Origin: Thermaurantimonas sp046299575
GTDB taxonomy: Bacteria; Bacteroidota; Bacteroidia; Flavobacteriales; Schleiferiaceae
Reading direction: 5' to 3'
Assembly (NCBI RefSeq): GCF_046299575.1
Contig: NZ_JBKBHX010000003.1
Span: 124,001-188,000 of the forward strand
DNA: 64,000 nt
Position numbers and translations under genes: made by a program
Shown: piece after piece, positions 33,771 through 42,059 of the stretch
Layout: each line of letters opens with the position of its first letter
How positions within the stretch are numbered: position 1 is the first letter of the stretch
Notes under the pieces: generated by a model
Told to the model about the DNA's origin: nothing
The model's input: only the letters and a program-made list of their open reading frames with translations
Databases searched by the model: none

Positions 33771-34664
33771 TTATTTTTTGACAAACATGCGACTAACTTT
33801 AGTGGCTTTAGAGCCCTCTGAATAGTCATAAAAGCCTTCACCACTTTTAACGCCTAGCTTGCCGGCAGTAACCATGTTGATAAGCAGCGGACAAGGAGCA
33901 TACTTGGGATTGCCCAGTCCGTCGTGCAATACTCTGAGGATGGCCAAGCACACATCAAGGCCGATGAAGTCAGCCAGCTGAAGGGGCCCCATAGGATGAG
34001 CCATGCCCAGGCGCATGATAGAGTCGATCTCTTCAACGCCGGCTACTCCCTCGTGCAGGGCGATGATTGCTTCGTTGATCATTGGCATCAGAATGCGGTT
34101 TGACACAAAGCCGGGGTAATCGTTACAGGGCACGGGTATTTTATCGAGTGCTTTAGAAAGCGCAGTGATTTTTTCGGTAGTTTCATCAGAGGTGCTGTAA
34201 CCGCGTATGATTTCGACCAGCTTCATGATGGGCACAGGATTCATAAAGTGCATTCCAATGACACGGTCGGGCCTTCGGGTGGCTGCGGCAATGCGGGTGA
34301 TGGATATGGATGATGTGTTGGAAGCTAAGATGGTGTGTTCGGGTGTGCTGGCGCAGAGGTCAGCGAAGATGCGCAGCTTGGTTTCAAGGTTTTCGGTAGC
34401 GGCCTCTACTACGAGGTCAGCATTGGTCACGCCGGCTTTTAAGTCGGTGTGGGGGGTTATGTTTTTCAGAGCTTGCTCCTTTTCAGCTTCAGTGATGGTG
34501 CCTTTGGCTACCTGGCGATCGAGGTTTTTGGCTATGGTGGCTAGCCCTTTTTGAAGGCTGGCATCATTTATATCGATGAGCGATACGCTGTACCCTTTCT
34601 GTGCAAAGACGTGGGCAATACCATTGCCCATAGTACCTGCTCCTACTACTGCTATGTTTTTCAT
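33771..34664 (-). CDS. 3-hydroxybutyryl-CoA (3-hydroxyacyl-CoA) dehydrogenase
   Basis: 297 residues, a stand-alone HAD-type (3-hydroxyacyl-CoA dehydrogenase) enzyme. NAD-binding motif VVGAGTMGNGIAHVFAQKG at the N-terminus; catalytic His/Glu region GMHFMNPVPIMKLVEII; the serine/asparagine of SNTSSISI; NDYPGFVSNRILMPMINEAI; and C-terminal LADFIGLDVCLAI and GVKSGEGFYDY. It oxidises (S)-3-hydroxyacyl-CoA with NAD+ in beta-oxidation, butanoate or phenylacetate-type pathways; the sequence alone does not separate hbd from paaH/fadB2. No thiolase or crotonase gene is adjacent. An SDR with 2,4-dienoyl-CoA reductase features is at 21128. Confidence 0.93.
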   Translation of the reverse strand: MKNIAVVGAGTMGNGIAHVFAQKGYSVSLIDINDASLQKGLATIAKNLDRQVAKGTITEAEKEQALKNITPHTDLKAGVTNADLVVEAATENLETKLRIFADLCASTPEHTILASNTSSISITRIAAATRRPDRVIGMHFMNPVPIMKLVEIIRGYSTSDETTEKITALSKALDKIPVPCNDYPGFVSNRILMPMINEAIIALHEGVAGVEEIDSIMRLGMAHPMGPLQLADFIGLDVCLAILRVLHDGLGNPKYAPCPLLINMVTAGKLGVKSGEGFYDYSEGSKATKVSRMFVKK

Positions 34665-34756
34665 TCCGTTTGCGATTGAAATTTTTCTATTGAGGGCGCT
34701 AAAGTACTGTGCAATTGAGTGCTATGGTATGGTCAATGCGTGGAGACAAGCGCAAA

Positions 34757-35311
34757 TCAACGAATGCGGTCGGGATTGGAGCGAACAAAGGCCTGCCACG
34801 AATTAGCTCCCTTGCTTGTGGGCAGGGATTGTTGCTGATAAATATGGGTAATGGCTACAGCAAGGGCATCGGTGGCATCGAGGATGGCTGCAGTAGCAGG
34901 CAAAGTGTACTGTGCTGCTAATAAAGCTGCCACTTGCTCCTTCGTAGCACTGCCGCGGCCGGTTATACTTTGCTTTATCTTTCGTGGAGAGTACTCGGCT
35001 ACTGACAAACCTCTGTAAAGTGCAGCAGCAATAACTACTCCCTGTGCGCGACCCAGTTTGTGCATCGATTGAACGTTTTCACCATAAAAGGGTGTCTCTA
35101 TAGCTAATTCAGTTGGCAGAAATTGGTCGATGATGTATAGGATTTTTTCGAAAATGATTTTTAAGCGCAGTAATGCATCGCCCTCAGCACGAAGGCGAAC
35201 CACATCGCAAACTGCTACGGTGATTTTATTGCCCGACTGTTCGGCGATGGCGTAGCCAAGCACCTGAGTGCCAGGATCAACACCTAATATTATTTTTTTT
35301 TTAAGTTCCAT
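34757..35311 (-). CDS. ruvC: Holliday junction resolvase RuvC
   Basis: 184 residues. The catalytic acidic residues are visible in ILGVDPGTQVLGYA (Asp), LAIETPFYGENVQS (Glu) and LDATDALAVAITH (two Asp). It cleaves Holliday junctions made by RuvAB during recombinational repair. Slightly long for the family because of a C-terminal tail (SLPTSKGANSWQAFVRSNPDRIR). Starts at ATG 35311, 32 bp from the divergent glycosyltransferase start. Confidence 0.94.
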   Translation of the reverse strand: MELKKKIILGVDPGTQVLGYAIAEQSGNKITVAVCDVVRLRAEGDALLRLKIIFEKILYIIDQFLPTELAIETPFYGENVQSMHKLGRAQGVVIAAALYRGLSVAEYSPRKIKQSITGRGSATKEQVAALLAAQYTLPATAAILDATDALAVAITHIYQQQSLPTSKGANSWQAFVRSNPDRIR

Positions 35312-35343
35312 TTAATTTTTTTGTGGATTTGTACTTTTAGCTC

Positions 35344-36435
35344 GTGGAATGGGTAATTTTTTTCATTTCAATCTTTGCTTTTGGACTTTATTTATATCTC
35401 TTTTTGAACGGTAAAAAATACCTAAAAAGCAGAGATATAGATAACTATTCCAATTTTTCAGGAAGCACAAAGGTAACCATCGTCATTCCATTTCGCGATG
35501 CTACTGAAGAGCTTCTATTATGGCTCAATGCTTTCGAAAAAGTAAAATATGCTGAAAATGCTGAGATACTGCTCATAAACGACGGCTCAGTAAACAGCCT
35601 TTTAAAGCTGCGCAAGCGGGTACCTCTCTACCCTAATGTGCGCCTTATCGACCGCAGCCATCAAGGCAAAAAAAAAGCGATTGAAGTAGGAGTCAAACTG
35701 GCCTCAAACGACATTATCATCTGTACCGATGCCGATACAGTGCCCCAACAGAACTGGATTGCCGGCATTTTGGCGTGCTTTGACTCAGAACAAGTACAAA
35801 TGGTCTGTGGCAGGGTGGTTCCATCCAGAGGATATTGGCTAGCTCAAATCGACTTTTTGGCTCTGATGGCAGCCAGCGAAGTATTGATTAAAAAGAAGCT
35901 GCCGGTGATGTGCTCTGGCAGCCATATGGCCTTTCGCAAGTCGGCATTTAAAGCGGTAGAGGGCTACACAGGATATTGGCACTTTAAGTCAGGCGACGAT
36001 GTTATTTTACTTCATAAAATCAAAGCACATTTCGGCGGCCAAAGCATTGTATTTAACGACTTTTTCAAGGCCAACGTACTAACAGCTATGCCCGATAGCG
36101 TCGGTCGCTTTTTGATTCAGCGGCAGCGCTGGGGCGGAAAGGCAGTTTATTATCGCGATACATTTTCGAAAGCTCTTGCTTTCACTGTGCTGTATTGTGC
36201 AATTATGACGTATGCAAGTTTTCCTATATTTTGGAATAGTGCCTTCGCATTGGGTATCTCTGCAGCCTTGATTTCTATCAAGATTCTGACAGATGTAATA
36301 CTTATTAAAGCGTATGCCAATGAATCTGATGTATCGTTAAAAACTTCTCAACTCACCCTCGCAGTATTACTATACCCAGTGTATATTGCAATTGTGTTTG
36401 TTCGCATATTGCTCAATCCCAACCCGAGATGGTAA
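35344..36435 (+). CDS. Family 2 glycosyltransferase, membrane-anchored
   Basis: 363 residues from a GTG start. One N-terminal membrane segment (WVIFFISIFAFGLYLYLFL), a GT-A catalytic domain with VTIVIPFRDA, the metal-binding DxD in IIICTDADTVPQQNW, an acceptor-site GDDVILLHKI and QRQRWGGKAVYY (QxxRW motif), then two or three C-terminal membrane helices (ALAFTVLYCAIMTYASFPIF, AVLLYPVYIAIVFVRILL). This layout is typical of processive or polyisoprenoid-linked transferases in cell-envelope polysaccharide synthesis. Sugar donor and acceptor unknown. It is followed 15 bp later by the histidine kinase gene, likely in one transcript. Confidence 0.88.
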   Translation: MEWVIFFISIFAFGLYLYLFLNGKKYLKSRDIDNYSNFSGSTKVTIVIPFRDATEELLLWLNAFEKVKYAENAEILLINDGSVNSLLKLRKRVPLYPNVRLIDRSHQGKKKAIEVGVKLASNDIIICTDADTVPQQNWIAGILACFDSEQVQMVCGRVVPSRGYWLAQIDFLALMAASEVLIKKKLPVMCSGSHMAFRKSAFKAVEGYTGYWHFKSGDDVILLHKIKAHFGGQSIVFNDFFKANVLTAMPDSVGRFLIQRQRWGGKAVYYRDTFSKALAFTVLYCAIMTYASFPIFWNSAFALGISAALISIKILTDVILIKAYANESDVSLKTSQLTLAVLLYPVYIAIVFVRILLNPNPRW

Positions 36436-36450
36436 AAATTTAACGGTCTA

Positions 36451-37620
36451 TTGAAACGAATCTTAGCTTCACGCCCTACCTATACCCATTTCTACGCCCG
36501 TAAGAACTTCTGGAAAGTCCTCTTATTAGCTTGTATGCTTTTCATTGGGGGGGCTACCCTGTACTACACCGAAAATTTGACCAGTGCCCTTCGCGAAGAA
36601 GAGCGAAAAAAAGTAGAACTATGGGCAGCGGCCATCAATGTAGCTGCCTATGCCGAGCCAGGCGAAGACCTGAATCTGGCCAACAAAATCATGGTGACAA
36701 ACACCACCATACCCATCATACTGGCCGATCAATACGACAACATCATTAGCTACAACAATCTGACCGAGCGCCAGTTGCGTCACCTGTCCGAGACATTGCA
36801 AAAAATGAAACTCAAAGGCAACCGAATCTCCATCGACCTGGGCGATGGACTGGTCAATGTACTCTACTACGACGAATCGAAACTACTCACCCAATTGCGC
36901 ATTTACCCTCGCATACTGCTCGGCGTCATCGGCTCCTTTATGCTACTGGCCTATGTGGCCTTCAGCAGCGCCCGTAAAGCCGAACAAGACCGTGTCTGGA
37001 CCGGATTGGCCAAGGAAACAGCCCATCAGATCGGCACTCCTCTCAGTTCGCTGCTCGGCTGGCTCGAAATTCTCAAAATGGGTGAGCACGACCCCCAGAT
37101 GGTCGAAGAAATGCAAAAAGACCTAGACCGCCTGCAGAAAATCACCGGCCGCTTTTCAAAAATCGGCAGCCAGCCCACGCTCGAACAAGGAGACCTTCGT
37201 GCAGTAATCAAAAACAGTACTGAATATCTGAATACACGCATCCCGCGCCGGGTGCAAATTATTTTGCAACTTCCGGATGATCCCATAGTTCTACGGTTTA
37301 ATTCACTGCTAATGGAATGGGTGCTCGAAAACCTAATCCGAAACGCACTCGATGCCATTGAAGGCGAAGGAACAATAACCATCAAGCTAAGTAAAAGCGA
37401 TAAACGCGTGGAACTCACAGTGGCCGACACCGGCCGCGGTATACCGCGTCATCTCCATAAAGCCATCTTCCGACCGGGCTACACCACTAAAAGCCGTGGC
37501 TGGGGACTCGGTCTCTCCCTCGCACGTCGGATCATCACCGATTACCACGGCGGTAAAATCTTCGTCGCCCATTCAGAGCCCGGAAAGGGGACAACTTTCA
37601 AGGTGGTGTTGCCTTCTTAG
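36451..37620 (+). CDS. Two-TM sensor histidine kinase (candidate PorY)
   Basis: 389 residues from a TTG start. Membrane helices at about 20-41 (FWKVLLLACMLFIGGATLYY) and 155-172 (ILLGVIGSFMLLAYVAF) flank a periplasmic sensor domain of about 110 residues. The dimerisation helix carries the phospho-accepting H192 in KETAHQIGTPLSSLLGW. HATPase motifs: N-box ENLIRNALDAI, G1 VADTGRGIP, G2 GWGLGLSLARRI. No receiver domain or partner regulator is adjacent, so it is an orphan. PorY, the partner of PorX in P. gingivalis, is, as I recall, a kinase of about 390 residues with this topology; since porX is in this window, orthology deserves testing but is not shown. cas9 starts 53 bp downstream on the same strand. 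Confidence 0.85.
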   Translation: MKRILASRPTYTHFYARKNFWKVLLLACMLFIGGATLYYTENLTSALREEERKKVELWAAAINVAAYAEPGEDLNLANKIMVTNTTIPIILADQYDNIISYNNLTERQLRHLSETLQKMKLKGNRISIDLGDGLVNVLYYDESKLLTQLRIYPRILLGVIGSFMLLAYVAFSSARKAEQDRVWTGLAKETAHQIGTPLSSLLGWLEILKMGEHDPQMVEEMQKDLDRLQKITGRFSKIGSQPTLEQGDLRAVIKNSTEYLNTRIPRRVQIILQLPDDPIVLRFNSLLMEWVLENLIRNALDAIEGEGTITIKLSKSDKRVELTVADTGRGIPRHLHKAIFRPGYTTKSRGWGLGLSLARRIITDYHGGKIFVAHSEPGKGTTFKVVLPS

Positions 37621-37641
37621 GAAACAATCAAATCTTATTAA

Positions 37642-37667
37642 AAGATATCTTAGATTTGTGCAAATCT
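37642..37667 (+). promoter_or_regulatory. cas9 promoter with -7 box inside tandem palindromes
   Basis: TAGATTTG (37651-37658) is a perfect TAnnTTTG -7 box 16 nt before the cas9 ATG at 37674. It overlaps the inverted repeat AGATTTG-TG-CAAATCT (37652-37667) and abuts the palindrome AAGATATCTT (37642-37651). Dyads over a -7 box look like an operator. No clear -33 element. It rules out the upstream TTG codon at 37656 as a start. Confidence 0.5.
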
Positions 37668-37673
37668 GAAAAT

Positions 37674-40600
37674 ATGGCTTACAAAAAAATTCTGGGCCTC
37701 GATTTAGGTGTAAGCTCAATCGGCTGGGCACTTATTAAAGAACAAAATGAAAAACCTACCGAAATTATTGGAACTGGAGTGCGAATTATACCATTAGACA
37801 CAGATGAAAGTGATGAATTCACGAAAGGTAATGCTATTTCCAAAAATCAAAAAAGAACTGCAAAACGCACTGCACGCAAAGTAAATTACCGCTACGTACT
37901 CAGACGGAAAGCACTCACAGCTGAATTGAAAAAACATAACATGTTTGACGAAACCCTTTTCAAACTGCCTCAGCTGGAATTGTGGGGTCTGAGAGCTAAG
38001 GCTGTTACAGAAAAAATTTCTTTGAAAGAGCTTGGACGAGTGTTATATCATCTCAATCAAAAACGCGGCTATAAATCTTCAAGAAGCGAAGAAAATGCAG
38101 ACAAAAAAGATACTGAGTATGTTGCTGAAGTAAAAAACAGATTTCAAAAGCTGAAAGAAGAAGGCAAAACCATTGGTCAAAAATTTTATGAAGAACTCTC
38201 TAAAAATCAATACTACCGAATCAAGCAACAAGTTTTTCCTCGTGAAGCATACATAGAAGAATTTGATGCAATCCTGAAAAAACAGCAAGAATATTTTCCG
38301 GATGTCCTAACGGATGAATTTATAAACCATGTTAGAAATAATATCATTTATTATCAGCGCAAACTTAAATCGCAGAAAGGATTGGTTTCCGTTTGTGAAT
38401 TCGAGGGGTTTCATGCAAAAAATAAAGATGGAAAAGAAGTATTTACCGGCCCTAAGGTGGCGCACCGTAGCAATCCTTTGTTTCAGGTTGAAAAAATCTG
38501 GGAAACCATTAATAATATCAGCATTAAGGATAAACGGAACAATGAATTCCCGATAACATTAGAACAAAAACAAAAAATATTTGAATTCCTTGACAATAAC
38601 GAAAAACTAAGCCAAACTGATTTATTCAAAATCCTTGATATTAAAGATAAAAGTGGATGGTTTGGCAACAAAATGTTGAGCAAAGGACTGCAAGGCAATC
38701 TAACCAAATGTGCCATTAAAAATGCATTAGAAAATGAAGATCTGGCTAAAAAATGGCTTACTTTTCATTTGAAAATTAATAATACTGGTAGTAATGTTTA
38801 TATCTGCGATAATAAAACGGGTGAAGTGATTGCTGAAAATGAAGAAAAAGTTATTTCAGATGAATGTATAAATCAGCCTTTATATCAACTATGGCATATT
38901 ATATATTCAATTGCCGATATAGAAGAATGTAAAAATGCCTTGATTAAAAAATTTGGATTCGATGAGAATACTGCCTATCGGCTTGCAAAAATTGATTTCA
39001 CAAAACAATCCTATGGAAACAAATCGGTGAAAGCCATTCGCAAAATTTTACCCTACTTAATGGAGGGTTATAAATACAGCGACGCTGCAGCTTTTGCTGG
39101 TTATAATCATTCAGATTCTCCTACCAAATCTGATACTCAGGCGCGAAGACTTCTTGACAAAATTCCTTTGCTGAAAAAAAATGCCTTACGCCAGCCAGTA
39201 GTCGAAAAAATTCTGAATCAAATGATTCATATCGTTAATGATATAATTGATGAAAATCGCGGTTGGGTAAGCAAAGAAGAAAGAGAAAAAGGCTTATTTG
39301 AAATCAGAATAGAATTGGCCCGTGAGCTAAAGCAAAGCAAAGAAGAACGAAACGAAACTTTTAAGAACATCAATAAAATCGAACGTGAAAATAAAGAAAT
39401 AGAAAAGCGACTACAAGAATTAGGATTACGCGCCACCCGAAAAAACATCATTAAATACCGCTTATTTAATGAAATTAATGGCGATGACAAAAAAATAAAT
39501 GCGATGTGCATTTACACAGGAAAAACTTTCTCGCTTACCGATGCCTTGAATGGAAACGAGATTGATGTAGAACACATCATCCCTAAATCATTATTATTCG
39601 ATGATTCACAAAGTAATAAAACACTTACTTTTCGATGGATTAATCAAGAAAAAGGTGACCGAACCGCCTATGATTACATGGCATCGAAAGGCGAAGCGGA
39701 ACTAAATGCATATATCGAACGCGTTAATAAACTCTATAAAGACGGCATTATTAATAAAGCCAAGCGAGATAAATTGCTGACGCCAGGCAATAAAATCCCA
39801 CAGAATTTTATCGAGCGACAGCTTCGTGAGTCACAGTATATAGCTCGTAAATCCCGAGAAATCCTTTTTCAGATTTCAAAAAATGTTTGGAGCACTTCGG
39901 GAAGTGTAACGGAATATCTTCGAAGGCTATGGGGCTGGGACGATGTATTGATGAACCTCCACATGCAACGAATTAAAGAAATCATTCCAGACCCATTGGC
40001 TGAAGGAATTACAGAAATAGTAGAATGGGAAACCAGCAACGGTCAAATTCACAAAAAGGAAGTCATTAAAGGCTGGACCAAGCGCGATGACCACCGTCAC
40101 CATGCAATCGATGCATTGGTAGTGGCATGTACCAAACAAGGGTATATACAGCGCATCAATACTATGAGTAGCCAAGCCACTCGCGAAGAGCTATACAAAG
40201 ATGTAAAGGAGCGTAAAGATGAATTTCGCGAATCACTTTCTCTATTAGACAAATACTTCATCAGCCAACGCCCTTTTACAACCAAAGAAGTAGAAAATAA
40301 AGTAGCAGAAATTATTGTTTCTTTTAAACCAGGTAAAAAAGTGGCCACCTGGGGTAAGCGTTTTATAAAAAAGAACGGAAAGCGAATAAAAATACAAGAC
40401 CACATTCTGGTACCAAGAGGCCCTCTCAGCGAGGAAAGTGTATATGGTAAAATAAAAACCATCGAAAAAAATAAACCCGTAAAATATCTCTTTGAAAATC
40501 CGCACCTTATTTTCAAACCTTACATAAAAGAATTGGTAGAACTGCGACTTGCCGAACATGAAGGCGATGTGAAAAAAGCATTGGCATCGTTGAAAAAAAA

Positions 40601-41459
40601 TCCTATTTACCTGGATGAAAATAAAACCATACCTCTGGAGTACGGAACCTGTTATAAGGAAGAATACGTTATAAAATATCCAATTGAAAGCATTAAACAA
40701 AAGGATGTACCTTACATAGTAGATAAAAAAATCAGAGAATTAATTGATGAACGATTAAATCTATTCAATGGAAAAGAAAAAGAAGCATTTAAAGAGCCGA
40801 TTTATTTAGATTCTGCTAAAACTATTCCCATTCGCACTGTTCGAATGTTTACCGGACTTTCAGCAGTTGAGCCCATCAAATACGATGAAAAAGGAAATCC
40901 TATTGCTTTTGTAAAACCGGGCAATAACCACCACATAGCCATATATGTAGACGATCAAGGCAACAAAATCCCTCACTTATGCACCTTCTGGCATGCAGTG
41001 GAACGTAAAAAATATGGCTTACCCGTGATTATTGAAAATCCTAAAGAAGTTTGGGATAAAATATTGAACAACAAAGAAGATTACCCGGAAAGCTTTTTGG
41101 AGAAGCTGCCATCAAGCAATTTAAAGTTTATATGTAGTTTTCAGGAAAATGAATATTTCACCTTAGTAAGTGATAAGGAAGTAATTTTAGACTCAATCTA
41201 TAACAGGAATAAAAAAATATACTCAACTATTCCTATATACAGATTAAGAAAACCAGATAATGGTTTTTCTTTGATACATTACATTATTAAATCAGAAAGC
41301 GAGCTTTATAAAAAAGGTAATGAAAAATTGAAAGATTTATACCGTAAATCAAACTTATTTACTTATTTATTAAACAAGGAAAACTTAGAAAATTTAGGAA
41401 CGTCTATTTTTAAAATTCGTATAAGCCGTTTAGGCGAAATACAAGGCATATACAAATAA
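37674..41459 (+). CDS. cas9: Cas9 endonuclease, type II-C
   Basis: 1,261 residues from the ATG at 37674 (MAYKKILGLDLGVSSIGW); a TTG at 37656 lies within the promoter. RNA-guided DNA endonuclease. RuvC-I aspartate D10; arginine-rich bridge helix about residues 58-85 (QKRTAKRTARKVNYRYVLRR); REC lobe to about 530; RuvC-II E547 in EIRIELARELKQ; HNH with H634 and N648 in IDVEHIIPKSLLFDDSQSNK; RuvC-III H810/D813 in RHHAIDALVVA; then WED and PAM-interacting region to the end. All nuclease residues are intact, so it should be active. Larger than the compact (about 1,000-residue) II-C enzymes but normal for Bacteroidota, I recall. No csn2 or cas4 is present, consistent with II-C. The stop overlaps the tracrRNA terminator on the opposite strand. 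Confidence 0.97.
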   Translation: MAYKKILGLDLGVSSIGWALIKEQNEKPTEIIGTGVRIIPLDTDESDEFTKGNAISKNQKRTAKRTARKVNYRYVLRRKALTAELKKHNMFDETLFKLPQLELWGLRAKAVTEKISLKELGRVLYHLNQKRGYKSSRSEENADKKDTEYVAEVKNRFQKLKEEGKTIGQKFYEELSKNQYYRIKQQVFPREAYIEEFDAILKKQQEYFPDVLTDEFINHVRNNIIYYQRKLKSQKGLVSVCEFEGFHAKNKDGKEVFTGPKVAHRSNPLFQVEKIWETINNISIKDKRNNEFPITLEQKQKIFEFLDNNEKLSQTDLFKILDIKDKSGWFGNKMLSKGLQGNLTKCAIKNALENEDLAKKWLTFHLKINNTGSNVYICDNKTGEVIAENEEKVISDECINQPLYQLWHIIYSIADIEECKNALIKKFGFDENTAYRLAKIDFTKQSYGNKSVKAIRKILPYLMEGYKYSDAAAFAGYNHSDSPTKSDTQARRLLDKIPLLKKNALRQPVVEKILNQMIHIVNDIIDENRGWVSKEEREKGLFEIRIELARELKQSKEERNETFKNINKIERENKEIEKRLQELGLRATRKNIIKYRLFNEINGDDKKINAMCIYTGKTFSLTDALNGNEIDVEHIIPKSLLFDDSQSNKTLTFRWINQEKGDRTAYDYMASKGEAELNAYIERVNKLYKDGIINKAKRDKLLTPGNKIPQNFIERQLRESQYIARKSREILFQISKNVWSTSGSVTEYLRRLWGWDDVLMNLHMQRIKEIIPDPLAEGITEIVEWETSNGQIHKKEVIKGWTKRDDHRHHAIDALVVACTKQGYIQRINTMSSQATREELYKDVKERKDEFRESLSLLDKYFISQRPFTTKEVENKVAEIIVSFKPGKKVATWGKRFIKKNGKRIKIQDHILVPRGPLSEESVYGKIKTIEKNKPVKYLFENPHLIFKPYIKELVELRLAEHEGDVKKALASLKKNPIYLDENKTIPLEYGTCYKEEYVIKYPIESIKQKDVPYIVDKKIRELIDERLNLFNGKEKEAFKEPIYLDSAKTIPIRTVRMFTGLSAVEPIKYDEKGNPIAFVKPGNNHHIAIYVDDQGNKIPHLCTFWHAVERKKYGLPVIIENPKEVWDKILNNKEDYPESFLEKLPSSNLKFICSFQENEYFTLVSDKEVILDSIYNRNKKIYSTIPIYRLRKPDNGFSLIHYIIKSESELYKKGNEKLKDLYRKSNLFTYLLNKENLENLGTSIFKIRISRLGEIQGIYK

Positions 41460-41550
41460 AAAGGGCGAGTTGCCCCGCCCTGTCTGTTTTCACAACGGTC
41501 ATTAAGACCTTATTGTGATTTGCTTCGGTGCTAATATATAAAATTTTTTC
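41458..41550 (-). ncRNA. tracrRNA (5' end approximate)
   Basis: On the minus strand, AAGCAAATCACAA (41513-41525) is an exact 13-nt complement of the 5' part of the CRISPR repeat. It is followed by a stem-loop GGTC-TTAAT-GACC (41497-41509) and a strong terminator hairpin GGGCG...CGCCC (41463-41480) ending in a T-run at 41457-41462. This anti-repeat, hairpin, terminator order is the tracrRNA signature. The 5' end is a guess: a near -7 box TGATTTTG lies on the minus strand near 41555-41562. Transcription runs towards cas9, and the terminator U-tract overlaps the cas9 stop codon. It would base-pair with crRNA and load Cas9. Confidence 0.88.
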
Positions 41551-41567
41551 ATTTCAAAATCAGTATA

Positions 41568-41613
41568 CAGCAATTTTTTTGGGGCTTGAAATCAAGCCCC
41601 AAAAAAATTGCTG
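41568..41613. repeat. 46-nt perfect inverted repeat (22-bp arms, 2-nt loop)
   Basis: CAGCAATTTTTTTGGGGCTTGA (41568-41589, split here as CAGCAATTTTTTT then GGGGCTTGA) is followed by AA and its exact reverse complement (41592-41613). The T-run precedes and the A-run follows the G/C core on both strands, the reverse of a rho-independent terminator. It lies between the tracrRNA and the array. The arm resembles the 3' half of the CRISPR repeat with an internal deletion. Confidence 0.85.
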
Positions 41614-41631
41614 TTTTAACACAGACATTTA

Positions 41632-41677
41632 GCTTTTATCTGCTTTAAATTTTTTATATTTTTAGATCCTTTTCATC
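41632..41677 (+). repeat. Degenerate CRISPR repeat
   Basis: 46 nt aligning without gaps to the consensus repeat at about 35 of 46 positions (TGCTTT at 41641 and AATTTTTTATA at 41648 are exact). It is separated from the first intact repeat by 33 nt, close to one spacer length. It is in the same orientation as the array and marks the old, leader-distal end. Confidence 0.8.
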
Positions 41678-42059
41678 CATTTTTTTTTGCGTTTTACTCT
41701 ACACAGTCTTGTTGTGATTTGCTTTCAATTTTTTATAATTTTGGGTCTTTGACATCACAAACTTGCAAATTCTACTTTTAGCCTTGGTTGTGATTTGCTT
41801 TCAATTTTTTATAATTTTGGGTCTTTGACATCTGGCATTAACAAACACAGAAACACAGTAAAGTTGTGATTTGCTTTCAATTTTTTATAATTTTGGGTCT
41901 TTGACATCAAAAATGGTCTTTTTTGACCAAAAAACGTAGTTGTGATTTGCTTTCAATTTTTTATAATTTTGGGTCTTTGACATCTGCTGCACGTTGACGA
42001 GTACACACAGTTTGTTGTGATTTGCTTTCAATTTTTTATAATTTTGGGTCTTTGACATC

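Noticed and set aside
37656..37673. TTG at 37656 as the cas9 start
   Set aside because: It lies inside the -7 box TAGATTTG; the ATG at 37674 directly precedes the RuvC-I motif.
41568..41613. The 46-nt hairpin as a rho-independent terminator
   Set aside because: The T-run precedes and the A-run follows the G/C core on both strands, opposite to a terminator; kept instead as an unexplained structure.
41632..41677. Degenerate repeat as the tracrRNA anti-repeat
   Set aside because: It shows similarity along the whole 46 nt in array orientation and lacks an adjoining hairpin-terminator, whereas 41458-41525 has anti-repeat, hairpin and terminator in order.
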